The position numbers were made by a program, and so were the translations under genes. The notes beneath the pieces are model-generated. The model was not told where the DNA came from, ran no database searches, and saw only the letters and a program-made list of their open reading frames with translations. Shown piece after piece: positions 58,196 to 64,000 of a stretch of 64,000 nt of DNA (positions within the stretch are counted from its first letter, which is position 1; each line of letters begins with the position of its first letter). The stretch lies in NCBI GenBank assembly GCA_963693305.1, contig OY855908.1, positions 5,446,501 through 5,510,500 of the forward strand, in the 5' to 3' direction. This DNA comes from Meandrina meandrites. Lineage: Eukaryota; Cnidaria; Anthozoa; Scleractinia; Meandrinidae.

Positions 58196-58727
58196 GACAC
58201 CCGCCTTTCAACTTATTTCCTGGTATCATATCTTTTGGTCTTAATCTGTTTGAGGCTTTAGTCAACAAATCCCCAGACAAAGCATCAATTGTGTAATTAA
58301 CAGCTTTTCTCGCGATTGGTTTGGCTTTATTGGCTAACTTCTTCTGATACTCTGGTTGTCTTAAAAACTCGCTTGCAAAGTATCTTCCTTGTTTAACACC
58401 CTGTTTGGCTAAATAAGGAACTCCGTACTCAAAGAAAGCTTCAGCTGCTGTATTTCCAACTGTATCAAGAACCCCACCTCCGAACATTCTTTTTTCAGCG
58501 CGAGCAAGTTCTTCTCTCTTCTTTTTGGGTAAACCACTTCTGGTCCACTTAAATATTGGATCCAAAATATTACCTCCTTCTTGAGCACTGACAAATCTTG
58601 TCTTGGTAATGCCACAGCTGGCGCATTTTACTTTAAGCAACCTTTTACCATTTCTTGTGGTTGCAAATGTTTCACTTTCCACCACATTAGGTGTGAAGCG
58701 CTTTTCTTTCACACAGTAAACATCCAT
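58176..58727 (-). CDS. DUF5679-containing virion-type protein, 183 aa
   Basis: Residues 1-45 repeat the zinc-ribbon start of the PLA2 protein (VYCVKEKRFTPNV, NGKRLLKVKCASCGITKTRF), so the two genes share a duplicated domain. The rest is a basic, helical region (KRMFGGG, AAEAFFEYGVPYLAKQGVKQ, KLANKAKPIARKAVNYTIDALSGDL) that resembles small membrane-active or core proteins of Polinton-like viruses, though not clearly enough to name. TATAAAG lies immediately before the ATG. Confidence 0.65.
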   Translation of the reverse strand: MDVYCVKEKRFTPNVVESETFATTRNGKRLLKVKCASCGITKTRFVSAQEGGNILDPIFKWTRSGLPKKKREELARAEKRMFGGGVLDTVGNTAAEAFFEYGVPYLAKQGVKQGRYFASEFLRQPEYQKKLANKAKPIARKAVNYTIDALSGDLLTKASNRLRPKDMIPGNKLKGGCHTAGSN

Positions 58728-58729
58728 CT

Positions 58730-59200
58730 TTATACATTATGTGTAAAATAATCCTTCACCACAGCCTCGTTGGCGCGCGTATTTTCTGAAAACATGCTCA
58801 AAATATCTCGAAACGACCGTCTTTGGTTACGTTCGTTCAGAAAAAGCAAACAGTAGTAGCCGCAGCGTACACTGGATTCCCACTGAAGCTGGTTGTCATT
58901 TCGTAGAAAGGTTTTGCTACCCTCGAGAATCAACTCAATTTCCCATTCCGCGGGCGGAGGTAAACCGAAAGAGTCAAAGTATTCGCGCCCGCCCCAGCAA
59001 CAAACCCAGTGGGTGCCTGGCCCTCCAAGATCATCCATGTTGATTATACAAGGGGAGTGGTTTTTACCCATGATTTCAATTTCATCTCTCGCAAATATAC
59101 CTTTAATGGGGATTTTCAAGTATTGGCACCACCGCTGCAAGTCATAATCGGTTAAGGGGACATCAACGAAGGCGGGCTTTTTTTTGGTCGCCCCAAGAAC
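58730..59200 (-). CDS. Adenain-like cysteine protease, start unclear
   Basis: The adenovirus-type maturation protease is recognisable: His in GPGTHWVC, Asp in YFDSFGL, Gln then Cys in LQWESSVRCGYYCLLFL, with Gln and nucleophile Cys seven residues apart as in adenain. It would cleave virion precursors. No ATG opens this frame. A TTG at 59138-59140 lies inside the conserved N-terminal segment, and the frame is open upstream to 59200 (in-frame TAG beyond) with family-like residues PLTDYD. The upstream gene (59163-59540) overlaps it in another frame at an A8 run (about 59169-59176 on the complement). A one-base change there would fuse the two. Either the sequence has a frameshift, or the protease is made by slippage or splicing. 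Confidence 0.8.
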   Translation of the reverse strand, partial: VLGATKKKPAFVDVPLTDYDLQRWCQYLKIPIKGIFARDEIEIMGKNHSPCIINMDDLGGPGTHWVCCWGGREYFDSFGLPPPAEWEIELILEGSKTFLRNDNQLQWESSVRCGYYCLLFLNERNQRRSFRDILSMFSENTRANEAVVKDYFTHNV

Positions 59201-59540
59201 CTATAAATGGTGGAGGATGCCGGAAATATTGAGGAGGGTTGATGCGCATTCCCTTTCCTCCTGTTGGGGGTTTTACCCGCATGCCGGCCCCCTGCGCGGC
59301 TATTTTGCGCACATGTCTGATTTGTGTCTTGCTCATGTCTATGTCCACGCCCGTTTTGTTTTTGATAGCGCGCTGTATTTTTTTGATCTGCCTGGCGGTC
59401 AAGTGCAAAGTGTCGCTACCGCCGGTTATAGCCTCGTTTTTAAATCTGAGCGTAACTGCTTCTCCTGGCCCAAAGGCCCGCGCGAGGCTTACCTTCTGTC
59501 CGTCTGAAAGTGAAATCTTGTGCGGATAGTAAGTCGTCAT
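59163..59540 (-). CDS. Conserved Polinton-type protein, 125 aa, unknown
   Basis: It begins MTTYYPHKISLSDGQKVSLA and contains GGSDTLHLTARQIKKI and a DMSKTQIRHV segment, then a Gly/Pro-rich tail with PPPFIGSWG. I recall this start from uncharacterised proteins beside capsid genes in cnidarian Polinton-like loci, but no function is known to me. ATATAAG lies about 3 nt before the ATG. Its 3' end overlaps the protease frame at an A8 run, and its normal end may therefore be altered. Confidence 0.6.
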   Translation of the reverse strand: MTTYYPHKISLSDGQKVSLARAFGPGEAVTLRFKNEAITGGSDTLHLTARQIKKIQRAIKNKTGVDIDMSKTQIRHVRKIAAQGAGMRVKPPTGGKGMRINPPQYFRHPPPFIGSWGDQKKARLR

Positions 59541-59570
59541 CTCTTATATTTCATACAAAAATTATTTTCA

Positions 59571-59600
59571 CAGTGGGGGTACCCCACACCCCCAGGAGTT
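59571..59600. repeat. Viral palindromic repeat between capsid and 125 aa genes
   Basis: AGTGGGGGTACCCCACACCCCC is nearly self-complementary (written here as a 22-base site at about 59573-59594) and abuts the capsid stop codon. Confidence 0.55.
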
Positions 59601-60866
59601 TTAAACCATCACCAGCTCATTGCCCACCTGCCTGAGAACAAGTTCGGACTCATACAAAATTGCGGCATAAATGGTGTAGTCTTGTGCGTTGGCAGCCTCG
59701 TTGAGCCTGTAGTGGAAAACCATCTGCTTCGGGTCGTTGGTCATGTTATCCTTGTTTTCGCGTAAGTCAAAATAGACTATTGGGTACAGCGTCTCGAAGT
59801 TGTTGGGCTGAAGCTGCACACCGGTGTTGTAGTCGTTTTTGCGGTACCGGTAGTTCATTAAGTCATTAAGAATGCGCAGTTTGAAGTTTTCGTCGTAGTC
59901 CAGCTCCGGATAGTACTGTGAAGAGCCGTACTGCAGCCGGCAGGTCGCTAGCTTGGCTGAATTGTCTCCGTCAATGTCAAAGGTGTCAAAGAAGTAGGGG
60001 TTTTGAGTCAAGGCGTTCTTCTTCCTTGACTGTTGAATGAAAATGAAAACATGTTTTGCGTCTTTTAGACCAGGATTTATCTGCCACGAACCGAAAGCGT
60101 CACGCCGACTGGGGCTGGGCTGGATCATTTCATTCAGGTACGTCCATTTCTGAGGTTTCAAAAAGTTTTCGTTTGCGAGCTTCTGTCCTTCGCTGGTGAA
60201 ACGCAGCATTGGAACCCACAGCTCAAGGTTTCTCACCACTACCCTACGATCTGTGCCATCGTTTTGCCAAATCAGCTCTGCATCCGGTTGTAGCTCAATT
60301 TCGAACTCCAGCTGCATGGGGGGAAGAAGCTTGTCACTCAGCTCCTCGAAGAATGAGTACCTGTTAAGCGGTATGAGGGTTTCAACCGTGAGGCCGGCGT
60401 GGGCAAGCAAGCCCCTTTGTCTGATTCCTTGGTTGGTGGCAGCGACGGCCGTTACATCGCTATTAGTTGTGTCCAAATACCAAAACTGATTTTTTGCCGC
60501 GCTCCTCGCAAAGTCATCAGAAAAATCCAACAAGTTTTTGATGAATATTAACTTGTGAATGTTGTCTACGTTGTAAATGTTTTTGCCCGATGATTTTACC
60601 ACAAGTTTGTTTATCAGTGAAAATGAGCCGTTAATGGGCGCTGACCGGACGTCCCCTGCAACTGCTGCGCCATCCGCGGTTGCCTCGAAAGTGAAATCAG
60701 CCCGGAAGTAGGCGTTATACCACTCAAACCAGTTGTCTCGGTCGGTGAGTGTGAATTTATAGTTTGTTTTTACCTGGTGCTGATTGTTACCCGGGATAGT
60801 GATCGGTTTGTCTAACCCGATACGAACATACTCTGTTTTTTCCAAATGCCTGTGGCTTCTGAACAT
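59601..60866 (-). CDS. Major capsid protein, double jelly-roll
   Basis: 421 residues, the size of Polinton/adintovirus hexon-like capsid proteins. Recognisable segments are IGLDKPITIPGNNQHQVKTN near the N-terminus, LPPMQLEFEIELQPDAELIW in the middle, and a C-terminal half with QNPYFFDTF, YGSSQYYPELDYDEN and FDLRENKDN. These match capsid proteins of cnidarian Polinton-like loci that I recall. It would trimerise into pseudo-hexameric capsomers. The frame is intact and starts about 9 nt after GATATATAGG. It is central in the virion block, next to penton, protease and ATPase genes, as expected for this virus group. Confidence 0.85.
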   Translation of the reverse strand: MFRSHRHLEKTEYVRIGLDKPITIPGNNQHQVKTNYKFTLTDRDNWFEWYNAYFRADFTFEATADGAAVAGDVRSAPINGSFSLINKLVVKSSGKNIYNVDNIHKLIFIKNLLDFSDDFARSAAKNQFWYLDTTNSDVTAVAATNQGIRQRGLLAHAGLTVETLIPLNRYSFFEELSDKLLPPMQLEFEIELQPDAELIWQNDGTDRRVVVRNLELWVPMLRFTSEGQKLANENFLKPQKWTYLNEMIQPSPSRRDAFGSWQINPGLKDAKHVFIFIQQSRKKNALTQNPYFFDTFDIDGDNSAKLATCRLQYGSSQYYPELDYDENFKLRILNDLMNYRYRKNDYNTGVQLQPNNFETLYPIVYFDLRENKDNMTNDPKQMVFHYRLNEAANAQDYTIYAAILYESELVLRQVGNELVMV

Positions 60867-60899
60867 CTTGCGTCCTATATATCTTTTAAAAAAATTATT

Positions 60900-61373
60900 T
60901 TAATTTTCCGCCAAATATTGGTTTACTTTCAACTTTGCAGCCCGACCCGCGTTTAAAATCTGGTTCAACTTTTTCCGCGAATCTCCGCTGAGTTTGTGGG
61001 GTACCCCACTGGTCAGCATCTTCTTCAGTTTCTGCCGCGACTCGGTACTAAGTGAGGTCGCCTTTTTACTTCCCCGCTGCGGGGTCTTTTTACTCTGGGG
61101 TGTGGGTTGCAACTTAGTTGCTGATACCCCACTTTGCAAAACGGCTTGTATCTTGTCAGCCGCTTTTTCTTCTGCTTTTTCTGCAGCTTTTTTCAGCATT
61201 TGCTTCGAGGCTTCATTTACAGCCTTCTCCAACGTCTGACGGGTGGCCTTCTTTTTGAACCGCTTTCCTATATTCATCAGGGTGTCTCTAACAACCCCCG
61301 TACCTTTGTGTTTGTATCTATATGTTCCCTTCGGCGCGTCATAATATCTCGCCCACTCGCTCGGATGATTCAT
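60900..61373 (-). CDS. Basic core-like protein, 157 aa
   Basis: A strongly basic, Ala/Lys-rich protein. A short start (WARYYDAPKGTYRYKHKGTG) is followed by a long helix (VNEASKQMLKKAAEKAEEKA) and Ser/Lys repeats, of which SxESRQKLKKML and SGDSRKKLNQIL look like two copies of one motif. Composition suggests DNA binding, like adenovirus core proteins (inference). Residues around 82-94 (VSATKLQPTPQ) are encoded by a viral repeat at 61095-61132, and 60996-61012 is another. GTATAATAATG gives an AT box abutting the start. Confidence 0.55.
   Translation of the reverse strand: MNHPSEWARYYDAPKGTYRYKHKGTGVVRDTLMNIGKRFKKKATRQTLEKAVNEASKQMLKKAAEKAEEKAADKIQAVLQSGVSATKLQPTPQSKKTPQRGSKKATSLSTESRQKLKKMLTSGVPHKLSGDSRKKLNQILNAGRAAKLKVNQYLAEN
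61090..61132. repeat. Viral palindromic repeat inside the basic-protein gene
   Basis: GGGGTGTGGGTTGCAACTTA then GTTGCTGATACCCC, in frame. A shorter relative, TGTGGGGTACCCCAC, lies at 60996-61010 in the same gene. Confidence 0.65.
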
Positions 61374-61392
61374 TATTATACTTATGTGTAAA

Positions 61393-62172
61393 TTATTTTT
61401 CTTTTTCTTCTTCGATGATGATACTTAAAGCCACGTCTTGGTCATTCAGATCTATAATGTTGTTGCGCCCGTCCGTGATCTTTATGTTTATGGAATTGAT
61501 TCTATTTTTGTTCACCGGGTGCCACAGGAGGCGGCGGGGCTCTTTTGAAAAGGGGTAGCTGACGGAGAGTTCAGCGGTTGAAAAAGAGAACATAACGTCG
61601 CCTCCGATGTTGTCCACTGCTCTTGTAATGAGATCACAATGGATATAGATCCAGTCGACGCCTCTTGTTATATTTGGTATGCGGTCGCTCCTGTTGTTCG
61701 CTCCGTCTATTGTTTTCTTGTCAAAACCCAGCAACGCGGCGAATTCACCTCCACTTAGATCAAGCTCGTAGCCGTCGTGCAACAAAATGACCACGCGATA
61801 CGTTGTGCTGTGAAAATACAGCTGGACAATAAACTTGGATTTTTCATCCTTGGGATCCACTCTTCCGATAAGCTCCTGAATTGTGGTGTTGAGGTCTTTG
61901 TAATTATACATTCCGTCCGGGATTGTCACGGTTTTCCAGTTCTCTGTTTTTTTCCGCCATTTGAACTCGTTGTTGTTGTACCGTTTCGCGATGTTGTACC
62001 ACGAATAAGACATGGATACCAGCTCATTTAACGCCGCCTTGTACCTTTTGTAGGGGTCTAAAGCGATTGGTGGGTCAAAGTTAATTGTGAAGTCATGTGA
62101 CTTGCTGTTGGCGTTGTTTTGTTTGGCCAGCTGCGAGTCGAGCAACAGGTTGAAATGAAAATGGGTTGACAT
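61393..62172 (-). CDS. Minor capsid (penton-like) protein
   Basis: 259 residues. It has the FDPPIALDPYKRYKAALNEL segment, SYSWYNIAKRYNNNEFKW, the IPDGMYNYKDLNTTIQELIG segment and an LLGFDKKTI-type motif. These are typical of the single jelly-roll penton proteins of Polinton/adintovirus elements, which close the capsid vertices. The intact frame ends in an acidic tail (IIEEEKEK). TATATAA lies about 10 nt before the ATG. Confidence 0.75.
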   Translation of the reverse strand: MSTHFHFNLLLDSQLAKQNNANSKSHDFTINFDPPIALDPYKRYKAALNELVSMSYSWYNIAKRYNNNEFKWRKKTENWKTVTIPDGMYNYKDLNTTIQELIGRVDPKDEKSKFIVQLYFHSTTYRVVILLHDGYELDLSGGEFAALLGFDKKTIDGANNRSDRIPNITRGVDWIYIHCDLITRAVDNIGGDVMFSFSTAELSVSYPFSKEPRRLLWHPVNKNRINSINIKITDGRNNIIDLNDQDVALSIIIEEEKEK

Positions 62173-62177
62173 GTTGC

Positions 62178-63104
62178 TTATATAATATTACTCAAAATTT
62201 TGAGGGCTTCTTTTTGTGTTATTTCCTTTAGCCCTACCAGCAGCCCTAACATCTGCTGGACCTGTTTTTTCAGCTTCAGTGAAGTGTTGCCCGCCTGTAT
62301 AGACGCCAAGCTTAAGTGTAGCCTTTCAACCAAAGCGTTTGGATCAACACTTCCGCTTCCTTCCATTTCCCAATCCTGGGGTGTGGGTAGCAACTCAGTT
62401 GCTGATACCCCACTGTCGGGTTCATCATCCTGGGTGTGGGGTAACCTTACTGAAGGCTGTTTATTCCCTTTTCTCCTTTCAAGAATTTCATCTCTTGCCC
62501 TTCTTATGTCTGTCATTGTGTAGCCGTGGAATTTTGATTTTTTGTTTTTTACCACATAGCCGGGATTGTCTTTATTTTTTGATAACATGCTGTTTAGTGT
62601 CTGCAGGTCAACTGACTCTGATCCCTTCATAACCAGTTCTTTTGGTGGTCCCCATTTACTTGGTTTTTCCTCTGGGCTTGCCCCACTTTCTTCCATTAAT
62701 TCCATTTCTTCCTCTTCAGCTAAAGGTGGTAACGGTGTTGATGATGGAGATGGTGGTGGTGATGATGTTGGTGTTGGTGTTGGTGATGATGTTGGTGTTG
62801 GTGTTGGTGATGGTGTTGGTGTTGGTAATGGTGTTTCCTCATCCGGTTTAAAATCTTCATCGAAGGGGTTATTTAAATCAAACTCATCCATACCATAGTC
62901 TGGGATTTCTTCCTCTTCTTTTGGGGCCGTCCCTACTTGGAGTTTGTCAAGCCGCGATGTGATAGGTTTGAACAAATCCTCACCTGATAGCTGGCCAAAC
63001 TCTTTATCTATTTTGTTATTTTTTATTGCCGCGAGAATGCTGTCGTTCTGCTGCTCAACTTGTGCCTTTTCGCTGGCAAGTTTTCGCCACTTCTTCATGG
63101 ACAT
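62178..63104 (-). CDS. Pro/Thr-rich viral protein, 308 aa, unknown
   Basis: The Met at 63104 (MSMKKWRK) is preferred; the open frame extends upstream through the TATATA promoter. A charged N-terminal region is followed by a Thr-Pro/Ser-Pro low-complexity stretch (PTPTPSPTPTP, about 62725-62835), acidic patches (EEEEMELMEE) and a helical C-terminus. The short motif GSxSVD...LN/LV appears twice (near GSESVDLQTLN and GSGSVDPNALV). Two viral palindromic repeats (62376-62413 and 62428-62450) are read in frame as SGVSATELLPTPQ and VRLPHTQ. No family recognised; position beside penton suggests a virion component. Confidence 0.6.
   Translation of the reverse strand: MSMKKWRKLASEKAQVEQQNDSILAAIKNNKIDKEFGQLSGEDLFKPITSRLDKLQVGTAPKEEEEIPDYGMDEFDLNNPFDEDFKPDEETPLPTPTPSPTPTPTSSPTPTPTSSPPPSPSSTPLPPLAEEEEMELMEESGASPEEKPSKWGPPKELVMKGSESVDLQTLNSMLSKNKDNPGYVVKNKKSKFHGYTMTDIRRARDEILERRKGNKQPSVRLPHTQDDEPDSGVSATELLPTPQDWEMEGSGSVDPNALVERLHLSLASIQAGNTSLKLKKQVQQMLGLLVGLKEITQKEALKILSNII
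62376..62413. repeat. Viral palindromic repeat inside the Pro/Thr-rich gene
   Basis: GGGGTGTGGGTAGCAACTCA then GTTGCTGATACCCC, almost the same sequence as 61095-61132, read in the same frame and giving the same peptide SGVSAT-[KE]-L-x-PTPQ. A half-copy GGGTGTGGGGTAACC follows at 62432. Confidence 0.7.
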
Positions 63105-63133
63105 ATTTTTGCCGTATATATAACAGAAAAAAA
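63105..63133. promoter_or_regulatory. Bidirectional TATATA promoter
   Basis: CGTATATATAACAG (63112-63125) lies between divergent starts: about 8 nt upstream of the minus-strand Met at 63104 and about 10 nt upstream of the ATPase ATG at 63134. Confidence 0.55.
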
Positions 63134-63766
63134 ATGAAAATTCCAAATTACGACCCCAGTTTGACTACAAAAAGTAATTACAAGCAAGGCCACCCTTGTA
63201 TGCCAGCAAATACCTTTCGGATGCTTATTTGCGGGCCGAGCAACTCTGGTAAAACAAATATTCTCATGCATATGCTTTACAGGCTGTTGGTCTACGACAA
63301 AATTTACCTTTGCACAAAAAACCTGCATCAAGACAAGTACCAATATATGATTGATGATTTCGATAAAAGAGTCAATCCTGCGGCTGGGTATAATGTTATT
63401 GAAGGCGCCAACGATGTTATTCCTCTTGAGATGCTGCCCACTGACAATCAAAAAATTGTAATCTTCGATGATATGGTTTGTGAAAAAAACCAAAACGACA
63501 TTATCGATTATTTTATGAACGGGCGGCAGCGCAATTGCAGCGTCATTTATCTTTCTCAAAGCTACTTCAAGACCCCCAAAAACATCCGAGATAATTGCAC
63601 CCACTTTTGCATTTTCAACTTTCTTCCCAGAGAAAATAACCGTATTGCTGATGAATTGGGAATTGACAGAGAGCTGCTTGAAAGGGCTACCGATGCTAAA
63701 TATTCTTTTTTATACTACGACAAACCAAAAAAAACCACACTCAAAAATTTTGATGAAGATATATAG
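63134..63766 (+). CDS. Packaging ATPase (FtsK/HerA type)
   Basis: 211 residues from the ATG at 63134. Walker A is GPSNSGKT (about 37-44), Walker B is KIVIFDDMV (about 116-124), followed by the sensor-like VIYLSQS. This is the genome-packaging ATPase of Polintons, adintoviruses and related viruses, which pumps DNA into capsids. The start is chosen because the promoter box lies just upstream; the frame is open further upstream. The next gene starts 3 nt after its stop. Confidence 0.85.
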   Translation: MKIPNYDPSLTTKSNYKQGHPCMPANTFRMLICGPSNSGKTNILMHMLYRLLVYDKIYLCTKNLHQDKYQYMIDDFDKRVNPAAGYNVIEGANDVIPLEMLPTDNQKIVIFDDMVCEKNQNDIIDYFMNGRQRNCSVIYLSQSYFKTPKNIRDNCTHFCIFNFLPRENNRIADELGIDRELLERATDAKYSFLYYDKPKKTTLKNFDEDI

Positions 63767-63768
63767 AG

Positions 63769-64000
63769 ATGGGATATCTTAACGGTGCTACGGGCTCGAC
63801 TCAAACACACGAAGAGACCGCTTCAATCCGAGGGGAAGCCGGCCCTGCCGGCCCTGCTGGTCCAACTGGCGCAACTGGACCCGCTGGCCCTAAAGGTGAA
63901 AAAGGTGATAAGGGCAATACTGGCCCGCAAGGACCTAAAGGAGATAAAGGCAATGTTGGGGAAAAAGGATTAAAGGGCGATAGGGGCTCACAAGGGCCGA
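63769..64000 (+). CDS. Collagen-like protein, 5' part (runs off the window)
   Basis: ATG at 63769 follows GATATATAGAG. After about 26 non-repetitive residues ([18 protein letters not shown]...) the protein turns into uninterrupted Gly-X-Y triplets ([19 protein letters not shown], then [19 protein letters not shown]) to the window end. Such repeats form trimeric collagen-like stalks; in several giant viruses and phages they make fibres. As part of the ATPase transcription unit it may be a viral fibre or spike; that is inference. Length and C-terminal head are unknown. Confidence 0.8.
   Translation, partial: MGYLNGATGSTQTHEETASIRGEAGPAGPAGPTGATGPAGPKGEKGDKGNTGPQGPKGDKGNVGEKGLKGDRGSQGP

Noticed and set aside
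62725..62840. Plus-strand Gly/Val/Asp-rich ORF over the GGTGTTGGTGATG repeat
   Set aside because: It is the shadow of the Thr/Pro-rich stretch of the minus-strand gene.

Overview
The window looks like nuclear DNA of a cnidarian, most likely an anthozoan or stony coral (inference). The reasons are: intergenic DNA packed with MITEs, tRNA-derived SINEs and a PHD/2A non-LTR retrotransposon of CR1 type; a large intron-poor HEPN-NACHT-WD40 immune-receptor-like gene; and an integrated Polinton/Maverick-type virus with adintovirus-like gene content. No bacterial features are present.

Layout. (1) About 184-13570 (segment A) and 39127-50708 (segment B) are two direct copies of one mostly non-coding segment, about 39 kb apart. 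They differ mainly by insertions, so each serves as the empty site of the other. A carries a 6.4 kb hAT-like element (1668-8052, with nested elements), a 357 bp TTAA MITE and a 569 bp fold-back element. B carries a different TTAA MITE in the same TTAA, an AATCAAT-rich element, a 1.3 kb Tc1/mariner-like element, a 293 bp MITE and a tandem tRNA-like array. (2) 13.6-17.4 kb holds MITEs, a SINE and simple repeats. (3) 17518-20997 (minus) is an apparently intact non-LTR ORF: 2A-like peptide, PHD finger, AP endonuclease, reverse transcriptase. (4) About 23.2-32.1 kb is bounded by two inverted copies of a 100 bp-unit satellite. It encloses decayed exons of a KDZ-family transposase (CxC cysteine clusters, LVLDGN motif, chromodomain, DDGCH motif) on the minus strand and one plausible exon on the plus strand, so it may be one large KDZ transposon. 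(5) 34266-38720 (minus) is a 1484-residue STAND receptor: DZIP3-like HEPN, coiled coil, NACHT, degenerate WD40 propeller.

(6) From about 50709 to the window end lies the left part of a Polinton/adintovirus-like element. In order it has: a 207 bp palindromic left terminus; protein-primed DNA polymerase B (+) with an OTU-like domain, a zinc finger and a VSR-like nuclease domain fused ahead of the exonuclease; an integrase (-) with an in-frame stop; an unknown 179 aa ORF (+); then a tightly packed minus-strand virion block (membrane protein, phospholipase A2 protein, DUF5679 protein, adenain-like protease, 125 aa protein, double-jelly-roll major capsid, basic protein, penton-like minor capsid, Pro/Thr-rich protein); and finally the packaging ATPase (+) and a collagen-like gene (+) that runs off the window. 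Most genes have a TATATA-type box within about 25 nt of the start codon. A family of short palindromic GTGGGGTA...TACCCCAC repeats is scattered between these genes and also, in frame, inside several of them.

Functionally, polymerase and integrase would replicate and insert the element, capsid, penton, protease and ATPase would build and fill virions, and the phospholipase may act in entry. The integrase stop and an A8-run frame break next to the protease suggest that this copy has begun to decay or that the assembly has small errors. The right end, which would show the matching terminal repeat and target duplication, lies beyond the window.
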